From assembly GCA_031260845.1 (NCBI GenBank), contig JAISKR010000029.1, forward strand, positions 1-6,457: a DNA stretch of 6,457 nt. The letters are read 5' to 3'. Every line of letters begins with the position of its first letter. Position 1 is the stretch's first letter. The notes below the pieces were generated by a model that made no database searches, was not told the DNA's origin, and worked only from the letters and a program-made list of their open reading frames with translations. Of this stretch, positions 1-5,661 are shown in pieces. The position numbers and the translations under genes were made by a program. The DNA is from Bacteroidales bacterium (lineage in GTDB: Bacteria > Bacteroidota > Bacteroidia > Bacteroidales > UBA4181).

Positions 1-612
1 CTTGTCATCGACGCCGCCATCAAGAGCAAAATCTACGAGGTCGTCCTCACCGCCTACAATTTCAAGAAACCCGCCGCGCTGAAAGCCGCCGTCAAGCGGG
101 CGCACGACGCGGGCCTCGGCGTCGTTGCCATGAAAACGATGGCGGGAGGCTTTCTCGACAAGGAAAGAACGCAAAAGATAGACGCCAAAGCCGCGCTGAA
201 ATGGGCTTGGAAAAATCCCAACATTCACACTGCCATCCCCGGCTTCGTTTCGTTTGACGAATTGGAAGTTTGTGTAGAAGCAGCCAATCATCCGGAAATG
301 ACGGACGCCGAAAAGCAGTTTATTGCTGACGCATCGTGCAAGCACGGGCTGTATTGTCAGGGCTGCAAGAGTTGTATCGCTCAGTGTCCTGAAAAACTGC
401 CTATTCCCGACATGATGAGGGCTTATATGTACAATTACGGCTACAAAAGCCCGATGCTGGCAAAAGATACCATCCTCGCGCTCAATCTGTCCGATAATCC
501 GTGCAAAAATTGCACCTCATGCCGCGTGAAGTGCACCAACGGCTTCCAAATTGCCGAAAAGATAAGCGATATTACCCGTTTACGGGCTGTTCCCGACGAA
601 TTTTTGGTGTAA
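1..612 (+). CDS. Aldo/keto reductase with C-terminal 4Fe-4S ferredoxin domain (3' part; start lies before the window)
   Basis: Reading frame 1 is open from the first base to TAA at 610-612, giving the last 203 residues of a protein whose N-terminus lies outside the window. Residues 1-95 look like the end of an aldo/keto reductase TIM barrel: a strand with GLGVVAMKTMAGG (about residues 38-50), then ALKWAWKNPNIHTAIPGF and a helix starting FDELE, the usual last strand and helix. After this comes a ferredoxin-like tail with two cysteine groups: C119, C122, C125 and C129-Pro (with C113 nearby), and C168, C171, C174 and C178. This suggests two [4Fe-4S] clusters. The combination is known in a bacterial AKR subfamily, often annotated simply as aldo/keto reductase; the substrate is not known. 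The clusters suggest electron transfer in an anaerobe (inference). It is followed after 2 bases by the DUF6599-like gene, probably in one transcript. The cofactor and catalytic tetrad residues are mostly upstream and cannot be checked. Confidence 0.93.
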   Translation, partial: LVIDAAIKSKIYEVVLTAYNFKKPAALKAAVKRAHDAGLGVVAMKTMAGGFLDKERTQKIDAKAALKWAWKNPNIHTAIPGFVSFDELEVCVEAANHPEMTDAEKQFIADASCKHGLYCQGCKSCIAQCPEKLPIPDMMRAYMYNYGYKSPMLAKDTILALNLSDNPCKNCTSCRVKCTNGFQIAEKISDITRLRAVPDEFLV

Positions 613-614
613 CG

Positions 615-1481
615 ATGAAAAAAACGAGTTGGGTGTGGGTTGCCCTTTTATGGGTACAGTGCATTGCCGCGCAAAGCCCGCAGGAATTGAAGTCCAAGTT
701 GCCGACCGTCAAAGGTTGGGTGTTGAGCGCCGAAGTGGAAACCTTCGACCCCAATACCCTGTTTGAGCGCATCAATGGCGCCGCGCCGGGTTATATCCTG
801 TACGATTTCAAGGAATTGAGCGTCTTCGTGTATCAAAAAGCCAAGAGCGAAGACTATATCACCATCCAGATATATCGGCACGGCTCTGACACCGACGCTT
901 TCGGCATATATGCTTCCGAGCGCCCGTTGGAAACCGCCTTTGCCAAAATCGGCGCCGAAGGCTATCAGGAAGGGGCAATGCTCAACTTTTTGGCGGATAA
1001 ATTATATGTGAAGATAGAAAGTCCCTCATCCGATGTCGCAACAGCCAAGGTCATCACGAAAATTGCGCAGAACTTTGCAGCCAAAATCAATCCGAAAGCC
1101 GTTTTTCCCGTCAAATTGCAGGTTTTTCCCGCCGAAAACAAGATAGCGCACAGCGAACAGTATATTGCGCAAAGTTTTTTGGGACACGAGTTTCTGAACA
1201 GCGCTTTTACAGCGGATTATACATTGAACGACGCCCAATATCAGTTGTTTGTGATTGATGCAGGCACAACTGCCGCCGCCAAAGCGATGCTCGAAAAATA
1301 TTTCGGCTTCACCAAGCAGACCGACCCGCTGGAAGAGGGGAAACTCACGGTCACGGACAAATACAACGGCGATATTGTCTGCCGGTGGGAAGGACAGCAT
1401 ATTTGGGGAGTCCTCAATGACAACGGAGCGCCGGTGGCAATTGACAAGGTATTGGAAGCAATCCGTAAAAATTTGCATTAA
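615..1481 (+). CDS. Exported DUF6599-like protein of unknown function
   Basis: A 288-residue protein. Residues 1-19 form a signal peptide: MKK, then a hydrophobic stretch from about 6 to 19, with likely signal peptidase I cleavage after CIAA. Cys16 is not in a canonical lipobox (WVQC), so a lipoprotein is less likely. The mature part contains NTLFERINGAAPGYILYDF (about residues 46-64), then a tyrosine-rich strand and GSDTDAFGIYASERP, which I recognise as typical of the DUF6599 family (periplasmic or secreted, no known function). No catalytic motif is evident. The frame is open further upstream, from an ATG at 501, but that version would overlap the reductase gene by more than 100 bases and hide the signal peptide, so the ATG at 615 is preferred. 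No Shine-Dalgarno is visible; the start lies 2 bases after the reductase stop, suggesting translational coupling. The family assignment is from memory of its sequence pattern and needs a profile search. Confidence 0.85.
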   Translation: MKKTSWVWVALLWVQCIAAQSPQELKSKLPTVKGWVLSAEVETFDPNTLFERINGAAPGYILYDFKELSVFVYQKAKSEDYITIQIYRHGSDTDAFGIYASERPLETAFAKIGAEGYQEGAMLNFLADKLYVKIESPSSDVATAKVITKIAQNFAAKINPKAVFPVKLQVFPAENKIAHSEQYIAQSFLGHEFLNSAFTADYTLNDAQYQLFVIDAGTTAAAKAMLEKYFGFTKQTDPLEEGKLTVTDKYNGDIVCRWEGQHIWGVLNDNGAPVAIDKVLEAIRKNLH

Positions 1482-1494
1482 TTTTTCAAAAAAA

Positions 1495-1527
1495 TTTGTT
1501 GCTTTCAAAAATAAATCATTAACTTTG
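1495..1527 (+). promoter_or_regulatory. Bacteroidota-type promoter for greA-HIT
   Basis: A perfect -7 element TAACTTTG (consensus TAnnTTTG) lies at 1520-1527. A -33 element TTTG lies at 1495-1498, 21 bases upstream. This is the arrangement known for the primary sigma factor of Bacteroidota. Transcription would start at about 1532-1535, giving a leader of roughly 180 bases before greA. The start site is inferred. Confidence 0.7.
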
Positions 1528-1563
1528 CAACCAAATTACTACTTCATCTCTATTTGTTGCAAA
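1524..1563. repeat. Imperfect inverted repeat overlapping the greA -7 element
   Basis: The left arm 1524-1536 (TTTGCAACCAAAT) pairs with the right arm 1552-1563 (ATTTGTTGCAAA) over 12 base pairs, with C1532 unpaired and a 15-base spacer. The left arm includes the TTTG of the -7 box. Because transcription probably starts near 1532-1535, most of the left arm would not be in the RNA, so a DNA-level operator is a better guess than an RNA hairpin. The right-arm 9-mer ATTTGTTGC also occurs at 1494-1502, over the -33 element. Confidence 0.5.
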
Positions 1564-1635
1564 AGGCAAAAAAGATGAGGGAGTTATGTTATTGTATATA
1601 TGGATAACTGTTTTTCAGAAATAAAAGGATAAATA

Positions 1636-1704
1636 ATGTTCGGTGCCACGGAAGAAAGAATTTCGACGACCGAGATTCTTTTTTATTATTATAATGTATT
1701 ATAA
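1636..1704 (+). CDS. Possible 22-codon leader ORF upstream of greA
   Basis: ATG at 1636 to TAA at 1702-1704 would encode 22 residues: MFGATEERIS, then TTEILFYYYNVL. A purine-rich AAAAGGA at 1623-1629 lies 6 bases before the ATG and is the clearest Shine-Dalgarno-like sequence in the window. The ORF runs through both arms of the terminator-like hairpin at 1652-1684, so a ribosome translating it would prevent the hairpin from folding. It ends 12 bases before the greA ATG. The FYYYN run is encoded by the T-rich tract and may simply reflect its composition. An ORF this short can arise by chance. Two still shorter ORFs (starting at 1575 and 1586) lack a comparable ribosome binding site. Confidence 0.3.
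   Translation: MFGATEERISTTEILFYYYNVL
1652..1684 (+). terminator. Terminator-like hairpin in the greA leader (candidate attenuator)
   Basis: Bases 1652-1665 pair with 1671-1684 over 14 positions, including two G-U wobbles (1662-1674 and 1654-1682). The loop is ACGAC at 1666-1670. The inner 8 pairs (1658-1665 with 1671-1678) contain the three G-C pairs. Six T bases follow at 1679-1684, then ATTATTAT. This has the form of an intrinsic terminator, though with low GC content. It lies between the only recognisable promoter and greA, so it would act on greA itself and not on the DUF6599-like gene alone. It could also end read-through from the upstream operon. Confidence 0.55.
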
Positions 1705-1716
1705 ACGAAGAAAGTA

Positions 1717-2190
1717 ATGGATAAAGTTTCTTATGTAACGGAAGATGGACTCGTCAAAATGAAGAAAGAGTTGGAACGCATGATTACGATTGAGCGTCCC
1801 GGCATATCAAGGCAGATTGCGGAAGCGCGCGACAAGGGCGACCTGTCGGAAAACGCCGAATACGATGCTGCCAAAGATGCGCAGGGTATGCTGGAAGCGC
1901 GTATTCACAAATTGGAAGAAGTAATACGCAACAGCCGTGTGCTGGATGAATCGCGTGTGGACACTTCCAGTGTGCAGATTCTCAATAAGGTGAAATTGAA
2001 AAACCTGAAAACCAACGGGATTGTTGAATATCTGTTGGTGTCCGAGTCGGAAGCCAACCTGAAAGAGGGAAAAATAGCCATCACGACGCCCATCGGCAAG
2101 GGATTGTTGGGGAAAAAGGTGGGAGATACGGTCGAAATACAGGTTCCTGCCGGCAAACTGCAATTCACAGTGTTGGATATATCACGATAA
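1717..2190 (+). CDS. greA: Transcription elongation factor GreA
   Basis: A 157-residue protein, the usual GreA length. GreA enters the secondary channel of RNA polymerase and stimulates cleavage of backtracked RNA, rescuing stalled complexes. Residues 1-75 form the N-terminal coiled coil. Its tip carries the family motif GDLSENAEYDAA with the acidic pair D42 and E45, equivalent to the Asp/Glu that help hold the catalytic Mg2+ in the polymerase active site. Residues 80-157 form the FKBP-like C-terminal domain, with TPIGKGLLGKKVGDTVEIQV. All key residues are present. The start follows a weak purine run (GAAGAAAG, 1707-1714). Upstream is an unusually structured leader with a promoter and terminator-like hairpin. 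Downstream, the HIT gene starts 8 bases after the stop, so the two are probably co-transcribed. Identification is firm. Confidence 0.97.
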   Translation: MDKVSYVTEDGLVKMKKELERMITIERPGISRQIAEARDKGDLSENAEYDAAKDAQGMLEARIHKLEEVIRNSRVLDESRVDTSSVQILNKVKLKNLKTNGIVEYLLVSESEANLKEGKIAITTPIGKGLLGKKVGDTVEIQVPAGKLQFTVLDISR

Positions 2191-2198
2191 TACCATAG

Positions 2199-2597
2199 AT
2201 GATGGCAAGTATTTTTTCAAAAATCATAGCAGGCGAAATTCCATCCTACAAAGTGGCGGAAGATGAGCACAATTTCGCGTTTTTGGATATCAACCCCATT
2301 GCAAAGGGGCACGTATTGGTGGTTCCGAAACATGAAACCGACTATCTGTTCGATTTGGACGATGCTTTGTTGAGCAGTCTGACCGTTTTTTCCAAGCGGG
2401 TAGCCAAAGCCATCGAGAAATCCGTTCCCTGCCGGCGGATTGGCGTGGCGGTGGTGGGCTTGGAAGTGCCGCACGCCCATATTCACCTGATTCCCATCAA
2501 TGGCGTGTATGACGTTGATTTCAACCGCCCGAAACTGGCGTTGCCTTCTGAGGAAATGCAGGAAATAGCCGCTACAATAGCAGGAAATTTAGCCTAA
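2199..2597 (+). CDS. HIT family protein (histidine-triad nucleotide hydrolase/transferase)
   Basis: A 132-residue protein. The histidine triad HAHIHLIPI places the HxHxH motif at H92, H94 and H96, with upstream GLEVP. The N-terminal part MASIFSKIIAGEIPSYKVAED, followed by AFLDINPIAKGHVLVVPKH (about residues 27-45), is standard for the HIT fold. Family members hydrolyse nucleoside phosphoramidates or adenylates, with the middle histidine as nucleophile; the substrate here is not known. Many HIT proteins have a zinc-binding CxxC near the N-terminus (CIFCKI); here these are serines (SIFSKI), so that zinc site is absent. I believe this is common in Bacteroidota. Two adjacent ATGs (2199 and 2202) are possible; the second gives the more typical MASIF start. 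It is probably in one transcript with greA. Its stop directly abuts the stop of convergent rseP. Confidence 0.93.
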   Translation: MMASIFSKIIAGEIPSYKVAEDEHNFAFLDINPIAKGHVLVVPKHETDYLFDLDDALLSSLTVFSKRVAKAIEKSVPCRRIGVAVVGLEVPHAHIHLIPINGVYDVDFNRPKLALPSEEMQEIAATIAGNLA

Positions 2598-3911
2598 TCA
2601 CTCAAACAGCCGGATAATGTCGTTGCCGTTTGCCAGCAGCAGCAGTCCAATGAGAAGCACCATTCCTACCACCTGCGCTTTTTCCAGAAACTTGTCGCTG
2701 GGCTTGCGTCCTGTTATGATTTCAACCAGCAGGAACAGCACGTGTCCGCCGTCGAGCGCCGGAATGGGCAAAATGTTCATGAAGGCAAGGATGATGGACA
2801 GAAAAGCGGTTAAATCCCAGAATGCGTGCCAGTCCCACACGGAAGGGAAGATATTGCCGATGGTAATAAACCCGCCCAATTGCTTGGCGCCGCCCTTGTG
2901 GAAAAGGAATTTCATACTTTTTACGTAGGAAACTAACTTATCCACGCCATATTCGATTCCGACCGGAAACGAGTTCCAAAAAGAATATCCGATATGGGTG
3001 GTTTTCAGTATTTTGGTCGCGTTTTGCAAGAATACGCCGATGGTGCTGTCAGGCGAAACGGTCAAAGGGATGATTTGTTCCGCGCCGTTGCGAAGAACGG
3101 TCAGTTGAACCGGCTGTCCGCTGTTGTTTTTCACCTCTTGGATAAACGTATCGAGAAACGGAGTAGCCACCTCGCCCACCGCAACAATGCGGTCGCCCGC
3201 CTGCATATTTGCTTTTGCAGCCGGTGAGCCTGATTTGGTGTCGTTCACCACCGCCGGAAAATTCAGAGCGGCAAACGCCTGCCGTCCATTGACGCATTGC
3301 TGCGCAAAATCAGCCGGAAGAGCAATGTCTAACAGTGCGCCATCGCGTTGTACCTTGACTGTTCGTGCATTCTCTATGATAATCGCATTGAAAGCATCGG
3401 AATACTGTTCATACGTCTTGCCGTCTATCGAAATGATTTTATCGCCGTTTTGAAATCCGTGTTGCAGCGCCGTGTTGCAATACTGGTACCCGTATTCGGC
3501 GTCCTGCATGGCAATGTAGTCCGTGCCCCACACAAACATAATCATCGAATAGATTAACAAAGCCGAGATAAAATTCACAATTACCCCTGCCGTCATGATT
3601 AGCAGCCGTTGCCAAGTGGGTTTTGAGCGAAATTCCCAGGGTTGCGGCGGCAGTTTCATTTGTTCGACGTCCATCGACTCGTCAATCATGCCGGAAATTT
3701 TGACGTACCCGCCTAAGGGAATCCACCCGATGCCGTATTCCGTTTCGCCTTTCTTTATCTTGAACAGAGAAAACCAAGGGTCGAAAAAGAGGTAAAATTT
3801 TTCAACACGGGTGTGGAATAATTTGGCAAATAAAAAATGACCTGCTTCGTGAGCAACAATCAATAATGACAGACTGAGAACGAACTGCGATGCTTTAATA
3901 AGAATTTCCAT
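2598..3911 (-). CDS. rseP: RseP-type site-2 intramembrane zinc metalloprotease
   Basis: A 437-residue integral membrane protease. The zinc motif HEAGH is at residues 21-25 within the first membrane segment (about 8-28), and the third ligand Asp387 is in NILPIPALDGGH near the C-terminus. The membrane-associated IPLGGYVKISGM loop is at 64-75. A second membrane segment (about 102-128, MTAGVIVNFISALLIYS) carries the conserved N113. Two PDZ domains follow: about 140-200 (NGDKIISIDGKTYE) and 220-290 (SPAAKANMQAGDRIVAV). The last membrane segments are about 365-385 and 412-428. The family cleaves anti-sigma factors and leftover signal peptides within the inner membrane; the substrate here is not shown. 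In many bacteria rseP follows dxr, but here it stands alone with its own divergent promoter. No start nearer the HEAGH motif is plausible. All catalytic residues are intact. Confidence 0.96.
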   Translation of the reverse strand: MEILIKASQFVLSLSLLIVAHEAGHFLFAKLFHTRVEKFYLFFDPWFSLFKIKKGETEYGIGWIPLGGYVKISGMIDESMDVEQMKLPPQPWEFRSKPTWQRLLIMTAGVIVNFISALLIYSMIMFVWGTDYIAMQDAEYGYQYCNTALQHGFQNGDKIISIDGKTYEQYSDAFNAIIIENARTVKVQRDGALLDIALPADFAQQCVNGRQAFAALNFPAVVNDTKSGSPAAKANMQAGDRIVAVGEVATPFLDTFIQEVKNNSGQPVQLTVLRNGAEQIIPLTVSPDSTIGVFLQNATKILKTTHIGYSFWNSFPVGIEYGVDKLVSYVKSMKFLFHKGGAKQLGGFITIGNIFPSVWDWHAFWDLTAFLSIILAFMNILPIPALDGGHVLFLLVEIITGRKPSDKFLEKAQVVGMVLLIGLLLLANGNDIIRLFE

Positions 3912-3938
3912 TGGAAAATATGACTTAATTTAGGGCGG

Positions 3939-3971
3939 CAAAGATAGGATTATTTTGAAACGCTTCCTAAA
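3939..3971 (-). promoter_or_regulatory. Bacteroidota-type promoter for rseP
   Basis: On the minus strand, TATCTTTG (plus-strand CAAAGATA at 3939-3946) matches the -7 consensus TAnnTTTG exactly. A TTTA at plus-strand 3968-3971, 21 bases further upstream, is a one-mismatch -33 box. The resulting leader would be about 20 bases. The -7 element is clear; the -33 element is weak. Confidence 0.55.
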
Positions 3972-4046
3972 ATTTTTTATGCATCTTTGTAATATCTTTT
4001 GTCGCATTTAGAACTTGAATCTGCCATATCTAAATTTTTCTTGTTG

Positions 4047-4079
4047 TTTCTCCTTTTTCAATAGAAAATACTAACTTTG
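4047..4079 (+). promoter_or_regulatory. Bacteroidota-type promoter for the thioesterase-ketosynthase operon
   Basis: A perfect -7 element TAACTTTG lies at 4072-4079, the same 8-mer as before greA. A TTTC at 4047-4050, 21 bases upstream, is a one-mismatch -33 box. Transcription would start at about 4084-4087, inside the perfect palindrome ATTTTAAAAT (4085-4094). That makes an upstream in-frame TTG at 4094 an unlikely start and supports the ATG at 4115. Confidence 0.6.
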
Positions 4080-4114
4080 CGGCGATTTTAAAATTGGTTG
4101 GTAGCCTTCAATTC

Positions 4115-4534
4115 ATGCAAGAATTAAAAGCATCAAAGGAAATAACAGTCAGGTTCAGCGAAGTGGATTCGATGAATATTGTGTGGCACGGTTCGTATCC
4201 TCTTTATTTTGAGGATGCCCGTACTGCTTTTGGCGAACAATACGGCTTGGGGTATCTTGATATTTTTTCACATGGATATTATGCGCCTTTGGTCGATTTG
4301 TCGTTCAACTACAAGCAACCGCTGCTGTTCGGCAACAAAGCGCGTGTTGATATTGTTTTCAAAAACGCCGAAACCGCCAAACTCATTTTTCACTACGAGA
4401 TTCATCTTGTGGATGATGAGCGATTGATTGCTACCGGCAAATCCACACAGGTCTTTTTGGACAAAAATTTCCAGTTGGTTTGGACTAATCCGCCGTTTTA
4501 CGAAGAATGGAAGCAAAAATACCATCTGATATGA
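4115..4534 (+). CDS. Hotdog-fold acyl thioesterase (4HBT / YbgC-like)
   Basis: A 139-residue protein. The N-terminal motif VRFSEVDSMNIVWHGSYPLYFEDAR (residues 12-36) is the signature of the 4HBT thioesterase family, with catalytic Asp18 followed by V-W-H25 and an aromatic/acidic helix start. The central part has the hotdog strands (YYAPLVDLSFNYKQPLLFG, then KARVDIVF). The length is normal for a single hotdog domain, which acts as a dimer or tetramer. Members hydrolyse acyl-CoA or acyl-ACP thioesters; lying just before a ketosynthase, this one probably releases or edits an acyl-ACP product (inference). An in-frame TTG at 4094 would add 7 residues but would leave almost no leader after the predicted promoter, so ATG 4115 is chosen. 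The stop TGA at 4532-4534 overlaps the ketosynthase ATG as ATGA, which implies coupled translation. Confidence 0.9.
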   Translation: MQELKASKEITVRFSEVDSMNIVWHGSYPLYFEDARTAFGEQYGLGYLDIFSHGYYAPLVDLSFNYKQPLLFGNKARVDIVFKNAETAKLIFHYEIHLVDDERLIATGKSTQVFLDKNFQLVWTNPPFYEEWKQKYHLI

Positions 4535-5661
4535 TTGTCATTGCAGGGGATAGCATCGTTTCTGCGTTGGGGTTTACTGCCGACGACAATTACCTGAGCG
4601 TGAAATCGGGCGCTTCCGGCGTGAAAAGGTACGAGGGACTGTATGGCGTTCCCGAACCGTTCATGGCTTCGCTGATTAATCAAGAGGCATTAGATGCAAA
4701 ATTTGCAGCGCTCAACCCGCCTCATGGCGAGGAATATTCGCCCTTAGAGCGCACTGCCATTCTTTCGGCGAGCGACGCCATACTGCAAGCCGGTGTGAAT
4801 GCTGCTCATCCGCGCACGGTCTTTATCTTTTCCTCAACCAAAGGGAACATTGAATATCTCGACGCCAATATTTCGGACGAGCGGCTGTATCTTTGGCGGT
4901 CGGCTCAGCGCATTGCGTCCTTTTTCGGCAATGCGAACACGCCGGTGGTGGTATCCAACGCCTGCATTTCCGGCGCTTATGCCTTGCTGACAGCCCGGCG
5001 GGAAATCCTGTCGGGACGGTACGACTGCGCGGTGGTGACGGGCGCAGACCGGCTGTCGAAGTTCATCGTGTCCGGGTTCCAATCGTTCAAAGCCTTGTCG
5101 GGAAAAATATGCAAACCTTTTGACGCTGCTCGCGACGGGTTGAATCTGGGTGAAGCGGCTGCCACCATCGTGTTGCAACGCAGACAGGAAGCCACGAAAG
5201 GCGACATTCTTCTCGAAGACGGCGCTGTACGCAACGACGCCAATCATATTTCCGGTCCGTCGCGCACGGGCGAAGGCTTGTATCTGGCATTGAGCCGCAT
5301 TATGCGCGGAAGAGACAGCGCCGACATTGCCTTTGTCAACGCACACGGCACCGCGACGCCCTACAACGACGAGATGGAATCCATCGCACTGCACCGCGCC
5401 GGCTTGGATGCTGTTCCGGTGAACGGATTGAAAGCCTGTTTCGGACATACGCTCGGGGCGGCGGGCGTCTTGGAAAGCATCATTTCCGCAAGGGCATTGC
5501 AAGAGGGCGTCATCCTGCCGACACAGGGATTCGAGCAATCGGGCACTACCTGCCCCCTTGCGGTGACATGTGCCATTTTGCCTACCGAAAAATCGTATTT
5601 TATCAAGATATTGTCGGGATTTGGCGGTTGCAATGCCGCCTTATTATTCAAAAAAGCATGA
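4531..5661 (+). CDS. Beta-ketoacyl-ACP synthase (FabF/FabB-like, complete catalytic triad)
   Basis: A 376-residue condensing enzyme that joins an acyl group to malonyl-ACP by decarboxylative Claisen condensation. The N-terminus MIVIAGDSIVSALG matches the first strand of ketosynthases. Cys145 in VSNACISG is the nucleophile. H272 in VNAHGTATPYNDEMES and H306 in KACFGHTLGAAG (with K301) complete the active site, and the C-terminus has the family motif SGFGGCNAALLF. It is about 35 residues shorter than E. coli FabF, mainly through a reduced region after the N-terminus. An ATG at 4507 would add 8 residues but overlap the thioesterase by 28 bases; ATG 4531 forms an ATGA overlap and gives a typical N-terminus. 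The stop forms a second ATGA overlap with the next gene. The neighbours suggest specialised acyl or polyene synthesis, as in flexirubin or aryl-polyene loci, rather than primary fatty acid synthesis (inference). Confidence 0.93.
   Translation: MIVIAGDSIVSALGFTADDNYLSVKSGASGVKRYEGLYGVPEPFMASLINQEALDAKFAALNPPHGEEYSPLERTAILSASDAILQAGVNAAHPRTVFIFSSTKGNIEYLDANISDERLYLWRSAQRIASFFGNANTPVVVSNACISGAYALLTARREILSGRYDCAVVTGADRLSKFIVSGFQSFKALSGKICKPFDAARDGLNLGEAAATIVLQRRQEATKGDILLEDGAVRNDANHISGPSRTGEGLYLALSRIMRGRDSADIAFVNAHGTATPYNDEMESIALHRAGLDAVPVNGLKACFGHTLGAAGVLESIISARALQEGVILPTQGFEQSGTTCPLAVTCAILPTEKSYFIKILSGFGGCNAALLFKKA

Noticed and set aside
501..614. N-terminal extension of the DUF6599-like gene from an ATG at 501
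   Set aside because: It lies wholly inside the reductase ferredoxin domain in another frame and would bury a clear signal peptide that starts at 615.
1467..1486. Possible terminator after the DUF6599-like gene (AAAAATT and AATTTTT arms)
   Set aside because: The 7-pair stem is entirely A-T and is followed by C and A bases rather than a T-run, so it is unlikely to terminate; the later hairpin at 1652-1684 is stronger.
1026..1508. Antisense open frame of 160 codons inside the DUF6599-like gene
   Set aside because: It is the shadow of a well-supported exported protein, with no recognisable family and no promoter.
1690..1695. TATAAT resembling a sigma-70 -10 box just before greA
   Set aside because: It sits in a low-complexity TTATTATTATAAT tract, and Bacteroidota use TAnnTTTG instead; no -35 or -33 partner is evident.
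3982..3989. CATCTTTG on the plus strand as a second promoter for the thioesterase operon
   Set aside because: It lacks the TA of TAnnTTTG, and a perfect element closer to the gene (4072-4079) explains expression better.
4834..5538. Long antisense open frame (234 codons) inside the ketosynthase gene
   Set aside because: The plus-strand frame has all ketosynthase catalytic motifs; the antisense product has no recognisable motif, and its length comes from GC-biased third positions.
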